A stretch of DNA of 64,000 nucleotides from Aquincola tertiaricarbonis. GTDB lineage: Bacteria > Pseudomonadota > Gammaproteobacteria > Burkholderiales > Burkholderiaceae_C. The stretch spans positions 62,001 through 126,000 of the forward strand of contig NZ_JZUE01000001.1 in NCBI RefSeq assembly GCF_000969605.1. Reading direction: 5' to 3'. Both the position numbers and the translations under genes were made by a program. Under the pieces are notes generated by a model. The model worked only from the letters and a program-made list of their open reading frames with translations. It was not told where the DNA came from and did not search any database. Below are positions 37,448-46,250 of this stretch, piece after piece (position 1 is the stretch's first letter; each line of letters starts with the position of its first letter).

Positions 37448-38410
37448 ATGACGAAGCGATCCAACAACCTGGACACCGTGCAGTTCTCTCTGCACCTGCT
37501 CAAGCGCATCCCGCGTGGCCGCAAGGTGACGACGGTCGAACTGCAAAGCCAGCTGGCGGATGCCGGCTTCGAGCGCGATCTGCGCACCATCCAGCGTCAG
37601 CTCGAGGCGCTCAGCGAGCACTTCGACATCGAGCGCGACACCCGGAACAAGCCTTATGGCTATTCGTGGAAGTCGCACGGCGCCGGATTCTCGTTGCCGA
37701 GCATCAACGAGCAGGAGGCCGTGCTGCTGACGCTCGCGCAGCAGCATCTGCAGAACCTGCTGCCTGCGCACCTCATGAAATCGATGGATGCGTTCTTCCA
37801 GCAGGCCCGGCTGACGCTGAACCATGGCGCCTCCGACTCGGCCAAGGCGTGGCAACGCAAGGTGCGCGTGATCCCGACCAGCCAGAAGCTGCTGCCGCCG
37901 AAGACCAGCATGGAGGTCTTCGAGGCCGTTAGCCAGGCGCTTTACGCGGACCACTGGCTGGAGGTCAGCTACGTCAACGCCGGCGGCAAGCGGTCGGACG
38001 CCAAGGTCATGCCGCTCGGGCTGGCGCAGCAAGGCGCGCGGCTGCTACTCGCGTGCCGGTTCGATGGCCACGACGACGTGCGCGCCCTGGCCGTGCACCG
38101 CCTCCAGTCGGCCAAGGACACGGGGATGCCCTTCAAGCGCCCGGCAGACTTCGATCTCCAGGCCTATGAGGAAGACGGGCGGTTCGGCTTCAGCACCGGA
38201 AAGCGCATCTCGCTCGTGTTCCGCCTGCCGAAGCTGGCGGGTGTCCACCTGACCGAGTCGCCGCTCTCGCCGGATCAGACCGTCAGGGAGTCGGCCGGTG
38301 GATACGAGTTCACGGCGACGGTGACCGAGTCGGAGCAGTTGAAGTGGTGGCTGCGGGGATTCGGGGCAGACCTCGAACTGATCAGCCCGAGAGGCTTGCT
38401 CGCCCCCTGA
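37448..38410 (+). CDS. WYL-domain transcriptional regulator
   Basis: The 320-residue protein has an N-terminal winged helix (FSLHLLKRIPRGRKVTTVE, then FERDLRTIQRQLEALS), a WYL domain in the middle (LEVSYVNAGGKRSDAKVMPLGL) and the WCX-type C-terminus ending LKWWLRGFGADLELI. WYL proteins sense nucleic acids or nucleotides and control many defence loci. It starts 11 bases past the DUF2779 stop, so it probably controls this operon from within. Confidence 0.88.
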   Translation: MTKRSNNLDTVQFSLHLLKRIPRGRKVTTVELQSQLADAGFERDLRTIQRQLEALSEHFDIERDTRNKPYGYSWKSHGAGFSLPSINEQEAVLLTLAQQHLQNLLPAHLMKSMDAFFQQARLTLNHGASDSAKAWQRKVRVIPTSQKLLPPKTSMEVFEAVSQALYADHWLEVSYVNAGGKRSDAKVMPLGLAQQGARLLLACRFDGHDDVRALAVHRLQSAKDTGMPFKRPADFDLQAYEEDGRFGFSTGKRISLVFRLPKLAGVHLTESPLSPDQTVRESAGGYEFTATVTESEQLKWWLRGFGADLELISPRGLLAP

Positions 38411-38418
38411 TCGGCTTC

Positions 38419-39264
38419 ATGGCGGCACCGTGTGCCGCACGCCAGTACGTCAACGTCACGCTCGTCGACACGGAGACGACCGGCCTCGACCCGGACCAGC
38501 ACGAGTCATCGGCTTGAGCTTTTTGTGCGTGCGCATCGACGTTCAGACGGGCCGCAGTGCAGGCGTGCTCATGAGAACCGCGCAGCGTCGCGAACCAGGG
38601 CGCATGAGCCCCAAGGGGGAAGCCATGGTCGGGGTCACGAAGCGGGAGCTGAAAGGCTGCCGATTCGACGAGGCGGAGATCGATGCGGTGCTGTCGATCT
38701 CGGACGTGGTTGTCGCACATGCCGCAGCCTTCGACAGACTATTCCTCGAGCCGCTGATCCAGGCCTTGACTCACAAGCGCTGGGCGTGTTCGATGACGGA
38801 CATCGGCTGGCGTCAACCGGAGGGTCTGGCGAATGCATCGATCGACCTCCTTCTGACGCACCACGGCGGCGGTGCCTCCGGGCACACCCTTGAAGACGAC
38901 TGTCGCGCGCTCTGCTTTGTCCTCGACCAGCCACTTCCGAAGAGTTTGGTACCGGATTCCGAAAGCTGATCGAGGCGGCGGATGCCGTGACCGTCGAATG
39001 CCGACTCGACGACGCTGAAGAGGGTGTGGCGGCGCTGGAAGCGCTTCTCAGCGGCTTTGGCTGTCAACGACAAGACTCAGCGTGGCGAACGCATTGTGCT
39101 GATGCACAAGTGGCGGATCGTCTCTTGGCCGATGTTCGTCGCCGCGTGGCAGGCTGGCACGGCTCAGACGGGCTGATGCTGCGGCAAGTGAATGCGTGGG
39201 ACCGATTCACGCAGCGGGAGAACAGTAGAGCCACCGGCGGTCGGCGGTCACGCTGCAGCCAGGC
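38419..39264 (+). pseudogene. Broken DnaQ-like 3'-5' exonuclease
   Basis: Starting at ATG 38419 the frame reads VTLVDTETTGLDPDQHE (the D-x-E exonuclease I motif) and then stops. In another frame it continues at once with GLSFLCVRIDVQTGR, VVAHAAAFDRLF (motif II), CSMTDIGW and GHTLEDDCRAL (motif III). A third frame then carries KLIEAADAVTVECRLDD and beyond. Restoring one G after CACGAG (about 38507) joins the first two parts as HEVIGLSFLCVR. At least two frameshifts are therefore present. It is a decayed gene, or sequencing errors. No separate 3' boundary is certain. Confidence 0.8.
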
Positions 39265-39412
39265 GGATCCAGTCAGACAGGCGAGGCGCCGGGGCCTCCG
39301 TGAGGCGAAACCCTGGACTTGAGCGGCGGGCACCGAGCCGGGGGCGCGTCGATTCAGAGGACGAGCGCACGCTGCGATACAGCGCGTCGCATGCCCTGGG
39401 CACCATCCCGGC

Positions 39413-40228
39413 ATGAACGAGAACCCTCTATCTTCTCAATCCCTTGACGTCCCACCCGAACTGGTTCGCGATGCCCGAGCCGCAAGGAACATCGTGGTGC
39501 TGACCGGTGCCGGCATGTCCGCCGAGAGCGGCATCCCCACCTTCCGCGACACGCGCACCGGCTTTTGGGCCAACTTCGATCCGTCGGCGCTTGCCAGCGC
39601 ATCGGGGTTCAAGCGAAATCCGGCACTCGTCTGGGGTTGGTATGAAGGGCGGCGGCGCGACGTGAGGCGCCGAAAGCCGAATGCGGGCCACTTCGCATTG
39701 CAGGACTTGGCGAAGCTCGATGGTGTCGAGAGCTTGACGGTCATCACGCAGAACGTGGACGACCTGCATGAGCGCGCAGGGTCGACCGATTTGATTCACC
39801 TGCACGGCAACCTGTTCGGGTCGCAGTGCTTCGCCTGCCAGCGCCCATACGTCGCGGATACGCCGTCGGCCGTTGAGGATCTTGCTGAGCCAGATGCAGA
39901 GGAAGATCGCCCGACCCCTCCACCGCGATGCCGTCGCTGCAACGGTCTGGTTCGCCCGGCGGTCGTCTGGTTCGACGAGCTGCTGTCGCCAGCGAACTGG
40001 ACGGAAGCCTGCCGGCATGTGCAGGGCGCCGACCTGGTCCTGGTGGTGGGCAGCTCTGGGGAGGTGTACCCGGCGGCGCTCCTTCCCGACATGGCCGTGG
40101 AGCGTGGTTGCCCGGTCTGGATCATCAATCCCGCCGATGGCCTTGATACGACCTTCAGAAAGGCCTGGCGATCCACTGCGGCGGTCGCGCTGCCGGCGCT
40201 GGTCGCCGGGTGTGCGAAGGAGGAGTAG
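39413..40228 (+). CDS. Sir2-family NAD-dependent protein deacylase (sirtuin)
   Basis: The 271 residues contain all catalytic blocks: VVLTGAGMSAESGIPTFRD, TQNVDDLHERAG, the general base His in IHLHGN, a four-Cys zinc site (CFACQRP and CRRC), RPAVVWFDE, and LVVGSSGEVYPAA. These are the features of a CobB/SirT4-like deacylase rather than the shorter SIR2 effectors of Thoeris or DSR defence systems. It lies alone on the plus strand. The role in the transposon is unknown. Confidence 0.9.
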   Translation: MNENPLSSQSLDVPPELVRDARAARNIVVLTGAGMSAESGIPTFRDTRTGFWANFDPSALASASGFKRNPALVWGWYEGRRRDVRRRKPNAGHFALQDLAKLDGVESLTVITQNVDDLHERAGSTDLIHLHGNLFGSQCFACQRPYVADTPSAVEDLAEPDAEEDRPTPPPRCRRCNGLVRPAVVWFDELLSPANWTEACRHVQGADLVLVVGSSGEVYPAALLPDMAVERGCPVWIINPADGLDTTFRKAWRSTAAVALPALVAGCAKEE

Positions 40229-40344
40229 TACGTTGCATGCGATGGCGCGACTGAGGGCCGCGGCGGAGCTTCAACGGGCTGGATGTGACACAGCCTGTCG
40301 CACGCCGGCCGAGCATCGTGGGTCTCGAAACGCAGGAAGCTCCC

Positions 40345-40530
40345 ATGCTGAAGGTTCCCGACATCCACGCCCGTCGCTGCAAGGCCAATCCAGACCCGAC
40401 TCCTGATGGGCACTGGGTCGGTCTTGTTTTCGAGAACGCCTATGGCACCCACGTTCTCGAACTGAACGGACGCATGCCCTTGCCGGATCACGACCCGGAC
40501 CTTCAGTTCGATCTCAAATACTTCCTGTGA
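40345..40530 (+). CDS. Small hypothetical protein
   Basis: A 61-residue frame from ATG 40345: LKVPDIHARRCKANP, ending LPDHDPDLQFDLKYFL. Composition is acidic and soluble, with no membrane or signal segment. I do not recognise it. The codon pattern fits the cargo, and an in-frame ATG at 40285 would add 20 residues. Confidence is low because of its size. Confidence 0.45.
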   Translation: MLKVPDIHARRCKANPDPTPDGHWVGLVFENAYGTHVLELNGRMPLPDHDPDLQFDLKYFL

Positions 40531-40716
40531 GACTACGGTCTGGTTTCCCAGCAGACAGCAAGACCCAGGAGGAGCGCATCCGTGTGGCGCAGGAGCTGTG
40601 GGATACACAACGCACATGCCACGTCTTGGCGCGTCAGTACATCGAGCACCTCGGGCTGATCACGGACCCCGCGCTGTGGGCCGGCGTGCAGCGGCTCTGC
40701 TGAATGCAGCGGGGAA

Positions 40717-41034
40717 TCAGGGCAGGGTCTTCTGCTCGGTGCTCCACCCGTCCGGCCCTGGACGAAACCCGCGACCGGCCTGGTCGGCGATGAAGGTGAA
40801 CACAACCCGCTTCGGAGCTGTCGGATGATTGTCGGGGAGGACGCGGAAGCTTTCGATGGTGCCGCCGTAGAAGGACTCGCCGGCCTGCGTTTCCAGGAAG
40901 TAAATCCTGCGGCCCACCAGTGACGCAGCCTTCTCCTCCGCGACGACCCAGTTCCCACTTTCGTACCGGTGGGCCTCGCGGTCGATCTGGCGGATGTTGT
41001 TGGCCTTCTCGATGAAGCAGATGGCAGACGGCAT
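40717..41034 (-). CDS. Hypothetical 105-residue protein in the AAA ATPase cluster
   Basis: The protein MPSAICFIEKANNIRQIDRE continues with a basic/acidic mix (GRRIYFLETQAGESFYGGTI, then RVVFTFIADQAGRGFRPG), probably a small beta-rich fold. No family recognised. It lies on the same strand as and after the MoxR fragment and the tandem AAA ATPase, so it could be part of one transcriptional unit with them. Confidence 0.6.
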   Translation of the reverse strand: MPSAICFIEKANNIRQIDREAHRYESGNWVVAEEKAASLVGRRIYFLETQAGESFYGGTIESFRVLPDNHPTAPKRVVFTFIADQAGRGFRPGPDGWSTEQKTLP

Positions 41035-41161
41035 CGGTGATCTCCTTGGTGGTAGACGGTTGCGAACCCGGCGGATTAGCTGAACTGGAAGACGGGCTTG
41101 CCGGTGCGAGACGGTAACCGGCGGCCCTGCGGCAACAGGAATGCATGGTCTCTCACGACCG

Positions 41162-41368
41162 TCAGGTCGGTATGCCGATCAGGTCTTCCAGTGCGAGCTG
41201 CGAGCCGAGCAGCGACACGCATTCCAGGCCGAGGTCCTGTGCGAACTGCTCGACCAGCGAGCTCTTGCCGATTCCGGGTGGCCCCCAGATGAACACCGGT
41301 CGGACGGGCGCCACTTGCAGGAGGAAGGTGCCGACCTGCTGAATCGAGAGGGTGGTTTGAGGTGTCAT
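41162..41368 (-). pseudogene. Truncated MoxR-type AAA ATPase
   Basis: The 68 residues hold the start of a MoxR-like ATPase: VRPVFIWGPPGIGKSSLVEQF (Walker A) and LLGSQLALEDLIGIPT, then a stop. Full-length relatives continue for 200-300 residues with Walker B and sensor motifs, which are absent here. It lies 28 bases after the tandem AAA ATPase on the same strand. Probably a deletion remnant; a short functional form is unlikely. Confidence 0.7.
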
Positions 41369-41396
41369 GAAAGCTCCAAGGGCTTGAGCGAACCGC

Positions 41397-43649
41397 TCAA
41401 ACGAAACCGATGCGCGTGCTCTTGGAGCCGCGCTTGGTGCTGTGTTCGACTCGCAGCTCCTCCAGCCAGGCAGACCCGGGAAGCCCCAACGCGCGGATGC
41501 GGCGTGCCGCGTTTGCGAAATCGCCGGGTGTCAGGCCTTCGAGGTGCTTGAGCTCCCTTCGAGTGACATCGTCAACCGGTGGGGATTTGTCTTCAGGTTC
41601 CGGTCGCCAGCCTTGTGCGAGTTCGGCGTACAGCTCGATGCGTTGACGCTCCAGCAGTGGTGCGAAGTCCATGCGGAACGTGAAACGCCGCATCAACGCT
41701 GCATCGAAGAAGCTCGCGTGGTTGGTCGCGCAGATGAAGATGCCCTGGAACAGTTCGATCCAGCGCAGGAACTCCGCCGTCACGGCGCTGTCGGCCCGAT
41801 GCGAGTCCTGGCCTCGCGCGCCGAGCAGGACTTCGGCTTCATCCAGAAAGAGCAGTTCCGTGCGAGGGTCACAGTCGCGGAACATGGCGGCCACGTTGCC
41901 CTCCGACTCGCCGAACCACTTCGAGTGGATGTCGGAAGCGGTGCGAACTACCAGGCGCACGCCGAGCTGCGCTGCGATTTCACCTGCAAGCTGCGTCTTG
42001 CCCGTGCCGGGTGGTCCGGAGAAGACCATGGCCACCCCTGCGCCTGCGTCCTTCGCCGTGCTTCGGCGCTTCAACGATTGAATGACGGCCGCCGGAGTCG
42101 TGTTCCCCTGGACGTTCAGGTAGCGCAGGTCGAACCGGGTCGACCTTTGTGGAGATGTCGACAGGGACGTCTTGCCGCTCGCCTTGAGGTGCGAATCTAG
42201 GACGAAGCGAACAGCGTCGTTGACCGCCGACTTGTCCATCGAACACATCGAGGTGAATCGCGCTGCGATGTCCAGGTGGGCAGGGCTGATCTCCGGGATG
42301 GCACTGGCGTACTCGACCGTCTCGTCGTCGCAACCCAGTGCGCCCAGGCGCTGCTGCGCAATCGTGCGACGCAGGGCGTAGGGGGTGGCGGGAAACTCGA
42401 GGCAGAACGAGAACCGCCGCAGGTAGGCAGGGTCGAGCTGAGAGATGCTGTTGCTGATCCAGACAACAGGTGTCGGGTTCTGCTCGAGCAGGTTGTTGAT
42501 CCAGGCCTTGCCCTCCGTCTGGGACTTGATTTCTCCGAAGACGGGGTGGCTGAACTTGTGCTGGAAGATGTCCTCCGCTTCATCGAGCACGATGATGGAG
42601 CTTCCAGCTTGGCCGACAAAGCTCTGGTTCAGCTGCAAATGAGCCAATCGTTCGTTGCGGCTGGCCTCGTCTCCGTCGTCGTCGCAGGCACTCACGGCGA
42701 AGGCATTCGCGCCGATGTCGGCCGCGAGTTGCCTAACGAACTCGGTCTTGCCGGTGCCGGGAGGGCCGTAGACCAGGATGTTGACTCCGTGCGCGGCGCT
42801 GTCGAGCGCACCGCGCAGTGCAGTCTTCAGGAGCGTGCGTTGGCGCTCAAGGTGCGGCCACTCGAGCGAGGCGGTGTCGGGCTTTGCGATGGGAGCCAAG
42901 ACGGACAACGCCATCTCTTGCTCGTTGGCATAGACGCCGCCCAGGAGGCGTTCACCGAGGGAGCTCAGGGACAGCAGGTCGTCGAGTTCGCTCCAGTCAC
43001 GCATGCTGCTGAGACCTTTTATCAGCCCGCAGCGCGTCAACCGGCCTTTGGAACTGAACAACTTTGCGGCCTCGACAGCGCTGAGGTCCATGAGCGTGGC
43101 CACAGCCAGCTCGACGCGAGCCGCTCGCTTGACGAACTGGAAAAGCGATGCATCGATACGGCCGAAAGAGCAGGCAGTGACGAGGCGGAGCATCCCGGCC
43201 TCTCCGTCGTTTAGACCGACGAGCCTGGTCAACATCTCCAGGTTCCGGTCACCCGGATACTCGTTCTCGGTGACAAAGGTCAGCAGGGTCTGCTCCACCT
43301 TGTCGACCAGGGTCCGGAATCGCGGCAGGTCACGAGCGATGGCCTCTCCAAGCGCACTCAGGATGCCGCGGCTGAAGGGCATGCTCGGCTTTTCACCCGG
43401 CTCGACACAAGGTTCGAGGCCCGCTGCGCTTTGGGCCTTGCTGTGCGCTTGCAACGCGGTCAAAAGCGCGCGAGGGTGCTTTTGGAATGCTGGAGCGAAC
43501 GCAGCGCCGAGGTCATCCATGCTGTGTTCGGGAAAGGGATTGCCTGTGTGCCGCACACAGTAGAACAAGGCAAGTGCCATGCGCGCAGTCGGAACGGCCT
43601 GCGGGTCGCTCGGATCGAGCTTCCACAAGTTTTTGTTGATGCGAGGCAT
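41397..43649 (-). CDS. Tandem AAA+ ATPase (two Walker modules)
   Basis: The 750-residue protein from ATG 43649 (MPRINKNLWKLDPSD) has an N-terminal helical domain of about 250 residues and two AAA+ modules. The first has Walker A ILVYGPPGTGKTEFV (about residue 295) and Walker B SIIVLDEAEDIF. The second has VFSGPPGTGKTQLAGE (about 545) and LLFLDEAEVLLGARG, with the sensor ICATNHASFFDAALMRRF. In-frame codons reach further upstream, to 43877, but lack protein character. Such cytosolic two-module ATPases remodel partner proteins; the partner here may be a MoxR/VWA-type protein now lost, or the small gene downstream. Confidence 0.85.
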   Translation of the reverse strand: MPRINKNLWKLDPSDPQAVPTARMALALFYCVRHTGNPFPEHSMDDLGAAFAPAFQKHPRALLTALQAHSKAQSAAGLEPCVEPGEKPSMPFSRGILSALGEAIARDLPRFRTLVDKVEQTLLTFVTENEYPGDRNLEMLTRLVGLNDGEAGMLRLVTACSFGRIDASLFQFVKRAARVELAVATLMDLSAVEAAKLFSSKGRLTRCGLIKGLSSMRDWSELDDLLSLSSLGERLLGGVYANEQEMALSVLAPIAKPDTASLEWPHLERQRTLLKTALRGALDSAAHGVNILVYGPPGTGKTEFVRQLAADIGANAFAVSACDDDGDEASRNERLAHLQLNQSFVGQAGSSIIVLDEAEDIFQHKFSHPVFGEIKSQTEGKAWINNLLEQNPTPVVWISNSISQLDPAYLRRFSFCLEFPATPYALRRTIAQQRLGALGCDDETVEYASAIPEISPAHLDIAARFTSMCSMDKSAVNDAVRFVLDSHLKASGKTSLSTSPQRSTRFDLRYLNVQGNTTPAAVIQSLKRRSTAKDAGAGVAMVFSGPPGTGKTQLAGEIAAQLGVRLVVRTASDIHSKWFGESEGNVAAMFRDCDPRTELLFLDEAEVLLGARGQDSHRADSAVTAEFLRWIELFQGIFICATNHASFFDAALMRRFTFRMDFAPLLERQRIELYAELAQGWRPEPEDKSPPVDDVTRRELKHLEGLTPGDFANAARRIRALGLPGSAWLEELRVEHSTKRGSKSTRIGFV

Positions 43650-43889
43650 AACGACTGACCCTACTGTTGCTGCTGAGGAACTCAGTGTCTGCAGGTGAAC
43701 GACAGCATGTGTCGCACACACGCCGGCTTCGTCGAGGTGTCTGCGAAATCGGAGCGACGATGAAGCCAGCGCACAGCGTCGCGTTGTCCGCCCATCGCTT
43801 CGAGTTCGGCGAGGCTTCGCTGACCCCGCGGTGCGCAGCAACCACCGGCTCGCTGAGCGGCCGACCCCGCTTACCATGAACTCGGGCCG

Positions 43890-44753
43890 CTACCTGTATC
43901 TAGGGGCGGTGTAGCGCATGCTGTTGGCCTGGTACTCATTCGACTGGATGAACACCGGAAGGTATAGGCCTGAGGAGAGCAGATATGCAAATTCAGACTT
44001 GCGCGGAGACTGCGATGGGACCGAGTAGGTGCAAGTGACAAGCAAGTAGCTACCGACAATCGATGGGTCAAGGGCTTTGGCTGAAACTTCAGCGCTTCCT
44101 ACCGTGCACGAGGCCGACTCTGTGATCGTGTGCAGCGTGTTCGAAGACAGCATCGAGCCTTGGAACTTGCGTTGCTCTTCTCGCGTGGACTGATAGGTGA
44201 ACGAAGTGCCTGGCGTGGGTTTGCAGAGATTCGCGGCGCTTGTGGAGAAGCTCACCAGCCTCACTCGCGAGCCGATCTGATGCTTGCTGCTGACGTCGAA
44301 CGGCAGGAATACCCCACCGGCGGGGATCGCAGTTGTCAGTCGTGAGTCGGTCGTACTCCCAGACTCACCGAGCAAGGGTACAAGTCCGCAGAGACTGACG
44401 GAAGTCGCGATCGAAGCACTCATCGACCCGTCTCCACCCTTGTAGCGCCCTGTGGAGGTAGAGCTAAGCCGACCATCTGACTGCCAACGAAATGTCGACT
44501 GCTGTTCGCTTGTGGCGATTCGACCGAGGTTGGCTTTGTGATCGATCTTGACCACTTCGTTCACCGAAACCAGTTCTGCCGACACAGGAAGTGAAGGGCT
44601 GTGAGCTGCAACTGCAAGCTCAACTGACGGTACAACGACAAGGTCGATGTCGCGATCGATAGGCGTTCCGGATGACGCACAGCCGGACACCGCGAGGAGC
44701 ACGGCACTGAGTAGTGTGCCGGCCTTGACGACGGCAAATTGAGATCTGAGCAT
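43890..44753 (-). CDS. Predicted lipoprotein of unknown function
   Basis: The 287 residues begin with a lipoprotein signal (MLRSQFAVVKAGTLLSAVLL, lipobox AVSGC), then a Ser/Thr/Val-rich extracytoplasmic domain containing three further Cys. No family recognised. The start at ATG 44753 puts the basic residues and hydrophobic core at the usual place; an upstream ATG at 44813 would bury the signal. It diverges from the small membrane protein at 44851, and is one of several lipoproteins in this part of the cargo. Confidence 0.75.
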   Translation of the reverse strand: MLRSQFAVVKAGTLLSAVLLAVSGCASSGTPIDRDIDLVVVPSVELAVAAHSPSLPVSAELVSVNEVVKIDHKANLGRIATSEQQSTFRWQSDGRLSSTSTGRYKGGDGSMSASIATSVSLCGLVPLLGESGSTTDSRLTTAIPAGGVFLPFDVSSKHQIGSRVRLVSFSTSAANLCKPTPGTSFTYQSTREEQRKFQGSMLSSNTLHTITESASCTVGSAEVSAKALDPSIVGSYLLVTCTYSVPSQSPRKSEFAYLLSSGLYLPVFIQSNEYQANSMRYTAPRYR

Positions 44754-44850
44754 TTTTGCTGGGCATTGAATGGGCAGCAAGAGTTTGCCAAAGCCAACCT
44801 CGAATCTGGCCAACCTTCAATCGCATCCGAGCGACATGCCTTGTCGTTCA

Positions 44851-45060
44851 ATGGATCACGATGTGAAGGTGTCCAGCAGCCTCCCTGGAATCGCCATGTC
44901 CTCGATCCTGTTGATCCTCGTGCTTGCGATGCCGCAGGGCGTGACGTCGTTGACCCAGTCCTACGAGAACGAGGCGGCATGTGCCGCCGCGAGCGCAAAG
45001 ATCCGTGAGCGTCTGGTCACCGGCCGGATCGTGCTGCTGGTGTGCACGCCGCAAGCATGA
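44851..45060 (+). CDS. Small membrane-anchored or secreted protein
   Basis: A 69-residue protein with one hydrophobic segment (MSSILLILVLAMPQGVTS) and a short tail with two Cys (NEAACAAASAKIRERL, LVCTPQA). The start is either ATG 44851 or ATG 44896. It is similar in shape to small phage-type membrane proteins, but I cannot name it. It is divergent from the lipoprotein gene. Confidence 0.5.
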   Translation: MDHDVKVSSSLPGIAMSSILLILVLAMPQGVTSLTQSYENEAACAAASAKIRERLVTGRIVLLVCTPQA

Positions 45061-45475
45061 GTCGGCCCCCCGCGCTCGTCGGCCGTATAGAGGCGATTGG
45101 AATACACGTAGATGTCTGCAGGCCAACGGGGCAGTGCCAGCTCTCCCACGAAATACTGCGCCAAATCCTTGGTAGCGACCGAAAACTATATCTTGTTGCC
45201 TTCAAAGGCACTGCACCAGCGAAGCGACACTCCTTAATCGCAGATATAAGTCCGGTTGAACGGATACTTATGTCGTCGTTACGACACTAGCAGGAGCGCG
45301 GCCGGCAATCGGGCACAGCCGCCATCCTCCAAATCCACATAGCGGAGGTGGCGACCAACGTACAAGCGGGTCCGAAACTTGACCAAGATCTCAACTAGGA
45401 ACACGATGGTCGTTGGCGGCAATGCGCCGCCGATGGTGCAGCCTAGCGGTGTGTGAGCCGCTGCACATGCGGCCC
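45061..45475. other. 415-bp region without a supported gene
   Basis: Several short frames are open but none reads like a protein. The first 100 bases may hold the 3' end and terminator of the small plus-strand gene; no clear hairpin with a T run is present. Confidence 0.4.
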
Positions 45476-45640
45476 CGGATTAAGTTCAGTTTTCGCTCAC
45501 CACTTCATGAAGGTGAACCTCAACGTGCGAGCGAATCGATGCCGTCAGCGGTGCTCTGCACTTGCACAGAGTGTGTCCTCTCTTCGGCAAAGCCCGTGCG
45601 AGGCAATAAGAGCGCAATTTGTCGGTCAGCATCTAGGGTA
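45476..45640 (-). pseudogene. Decayed fragment of a CAP-domain lipoprotein gene
   Basis: This stretch is a degenerate copy of the 3' end of the gene at 49334-50410, including the bases just past the stop. Shared words include GCTCACCACTTCATG, GTGCCCTGCACTTGCAC-like and CGGTCAGCA. Translated, it gives VQVQSTADGI where the intact gene has VQVQGTTDGI, but a frameshift removes the end FARTFSFTTMKW. About 160 bases are recognisable; the rest of the copy is gone. Confidence 0.75.
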
Positions 45641-45773
45641 ACTATGGGACCTTTGGACCTGCACCTTACGAGGCGACCGTGCGTGGCAACGAACGCCCCC
45701 GTGGTCAGTTTCCCCGCTGCGATGCCGGGCCGCGCCTGCTCAAAGAGGTCGTCAGGCGCGCGGTCAACGCCGG

Positions 45774-46250
45774 CTAGACTCGCTGATCGTAGAAGAACCG
45801 TCTCACACGGTGCGTCACAAGGCGCTTCGCATCTGCGTGAGCCGGATTGACCAGGACGTTCAGTTCCTCGTTGATGATGACGGAGGGGACACACAGCAAG
45901 GCGCTCGACCCGCGCGCCAGCCACGTGGACCCGATGGTCGTGCTCACCCTTCCCTCCGGGACAACGTCCCAGCCGAGCGGCAGCGGGAGGGTCTTCACCT
46001 CGCGTGCCGCCCAAACGTCGTCGGGGACGTCAATGCGCACAAGGATCCGGTTGAACGGAAGCTTGGTGCCCTGATGGCCCAGGTGCGCACGCGTCTCCCA
46101 GGCGGCGAGCGAGGCCGACATGGACGTGTAGGTCACGTGCTCGCCTGCGGCGTTCCAGCGTCCGCCCTTGTGAGCCGCACCCTTGCCGGCCAGGTCCTCA
46201 ACGGTCCAGTCGGGCGTATCGGAAGCGATGCGCCAGAGCGAAACCGTCAT
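45774..46250 (-). CDS. RES-domain toxin (NAD+-targeting)
   Basis: The 158 residues match RES toxins, which break down NAD+: WRIASDTPDW, the Arg/Tyr block KGGRWNAAGEHVTYTSMS, the Glu in LAAWETRAHLG, and the C-terminal Ser block STTIGSTWLARGSSALLCVPS with NPAHADAKRL. Length fits. The start overlaps the antitoxin stop by four bases (ATGA). Toxin after antitoxin is the RES-Xre order. Confidence 0.9.
   Translation of the reverse strand: MTVSLWRIASDTPDWTVEDLAGKGAAHKGGRWNAAGEHVTYTSMSASLAAWETRAHLGHQGTKLPFNRILVRIDVPDDVWAAREVKTLPLPLGWDVVPEGRVSTTIGSTWLARGSSALLCVPSVIINEELNVLVNPAHADAKRLVTHRVRRFFYDQRV

Noticed and set aside
39413-40228. Sir2 gene as a Thoeris or DSR defence effector
   Set aside because: The zinc cysteines and deacylase motifs are complete and the length matches CobB-type enzymes. 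No TIR-domain gene or other partner is nearby.
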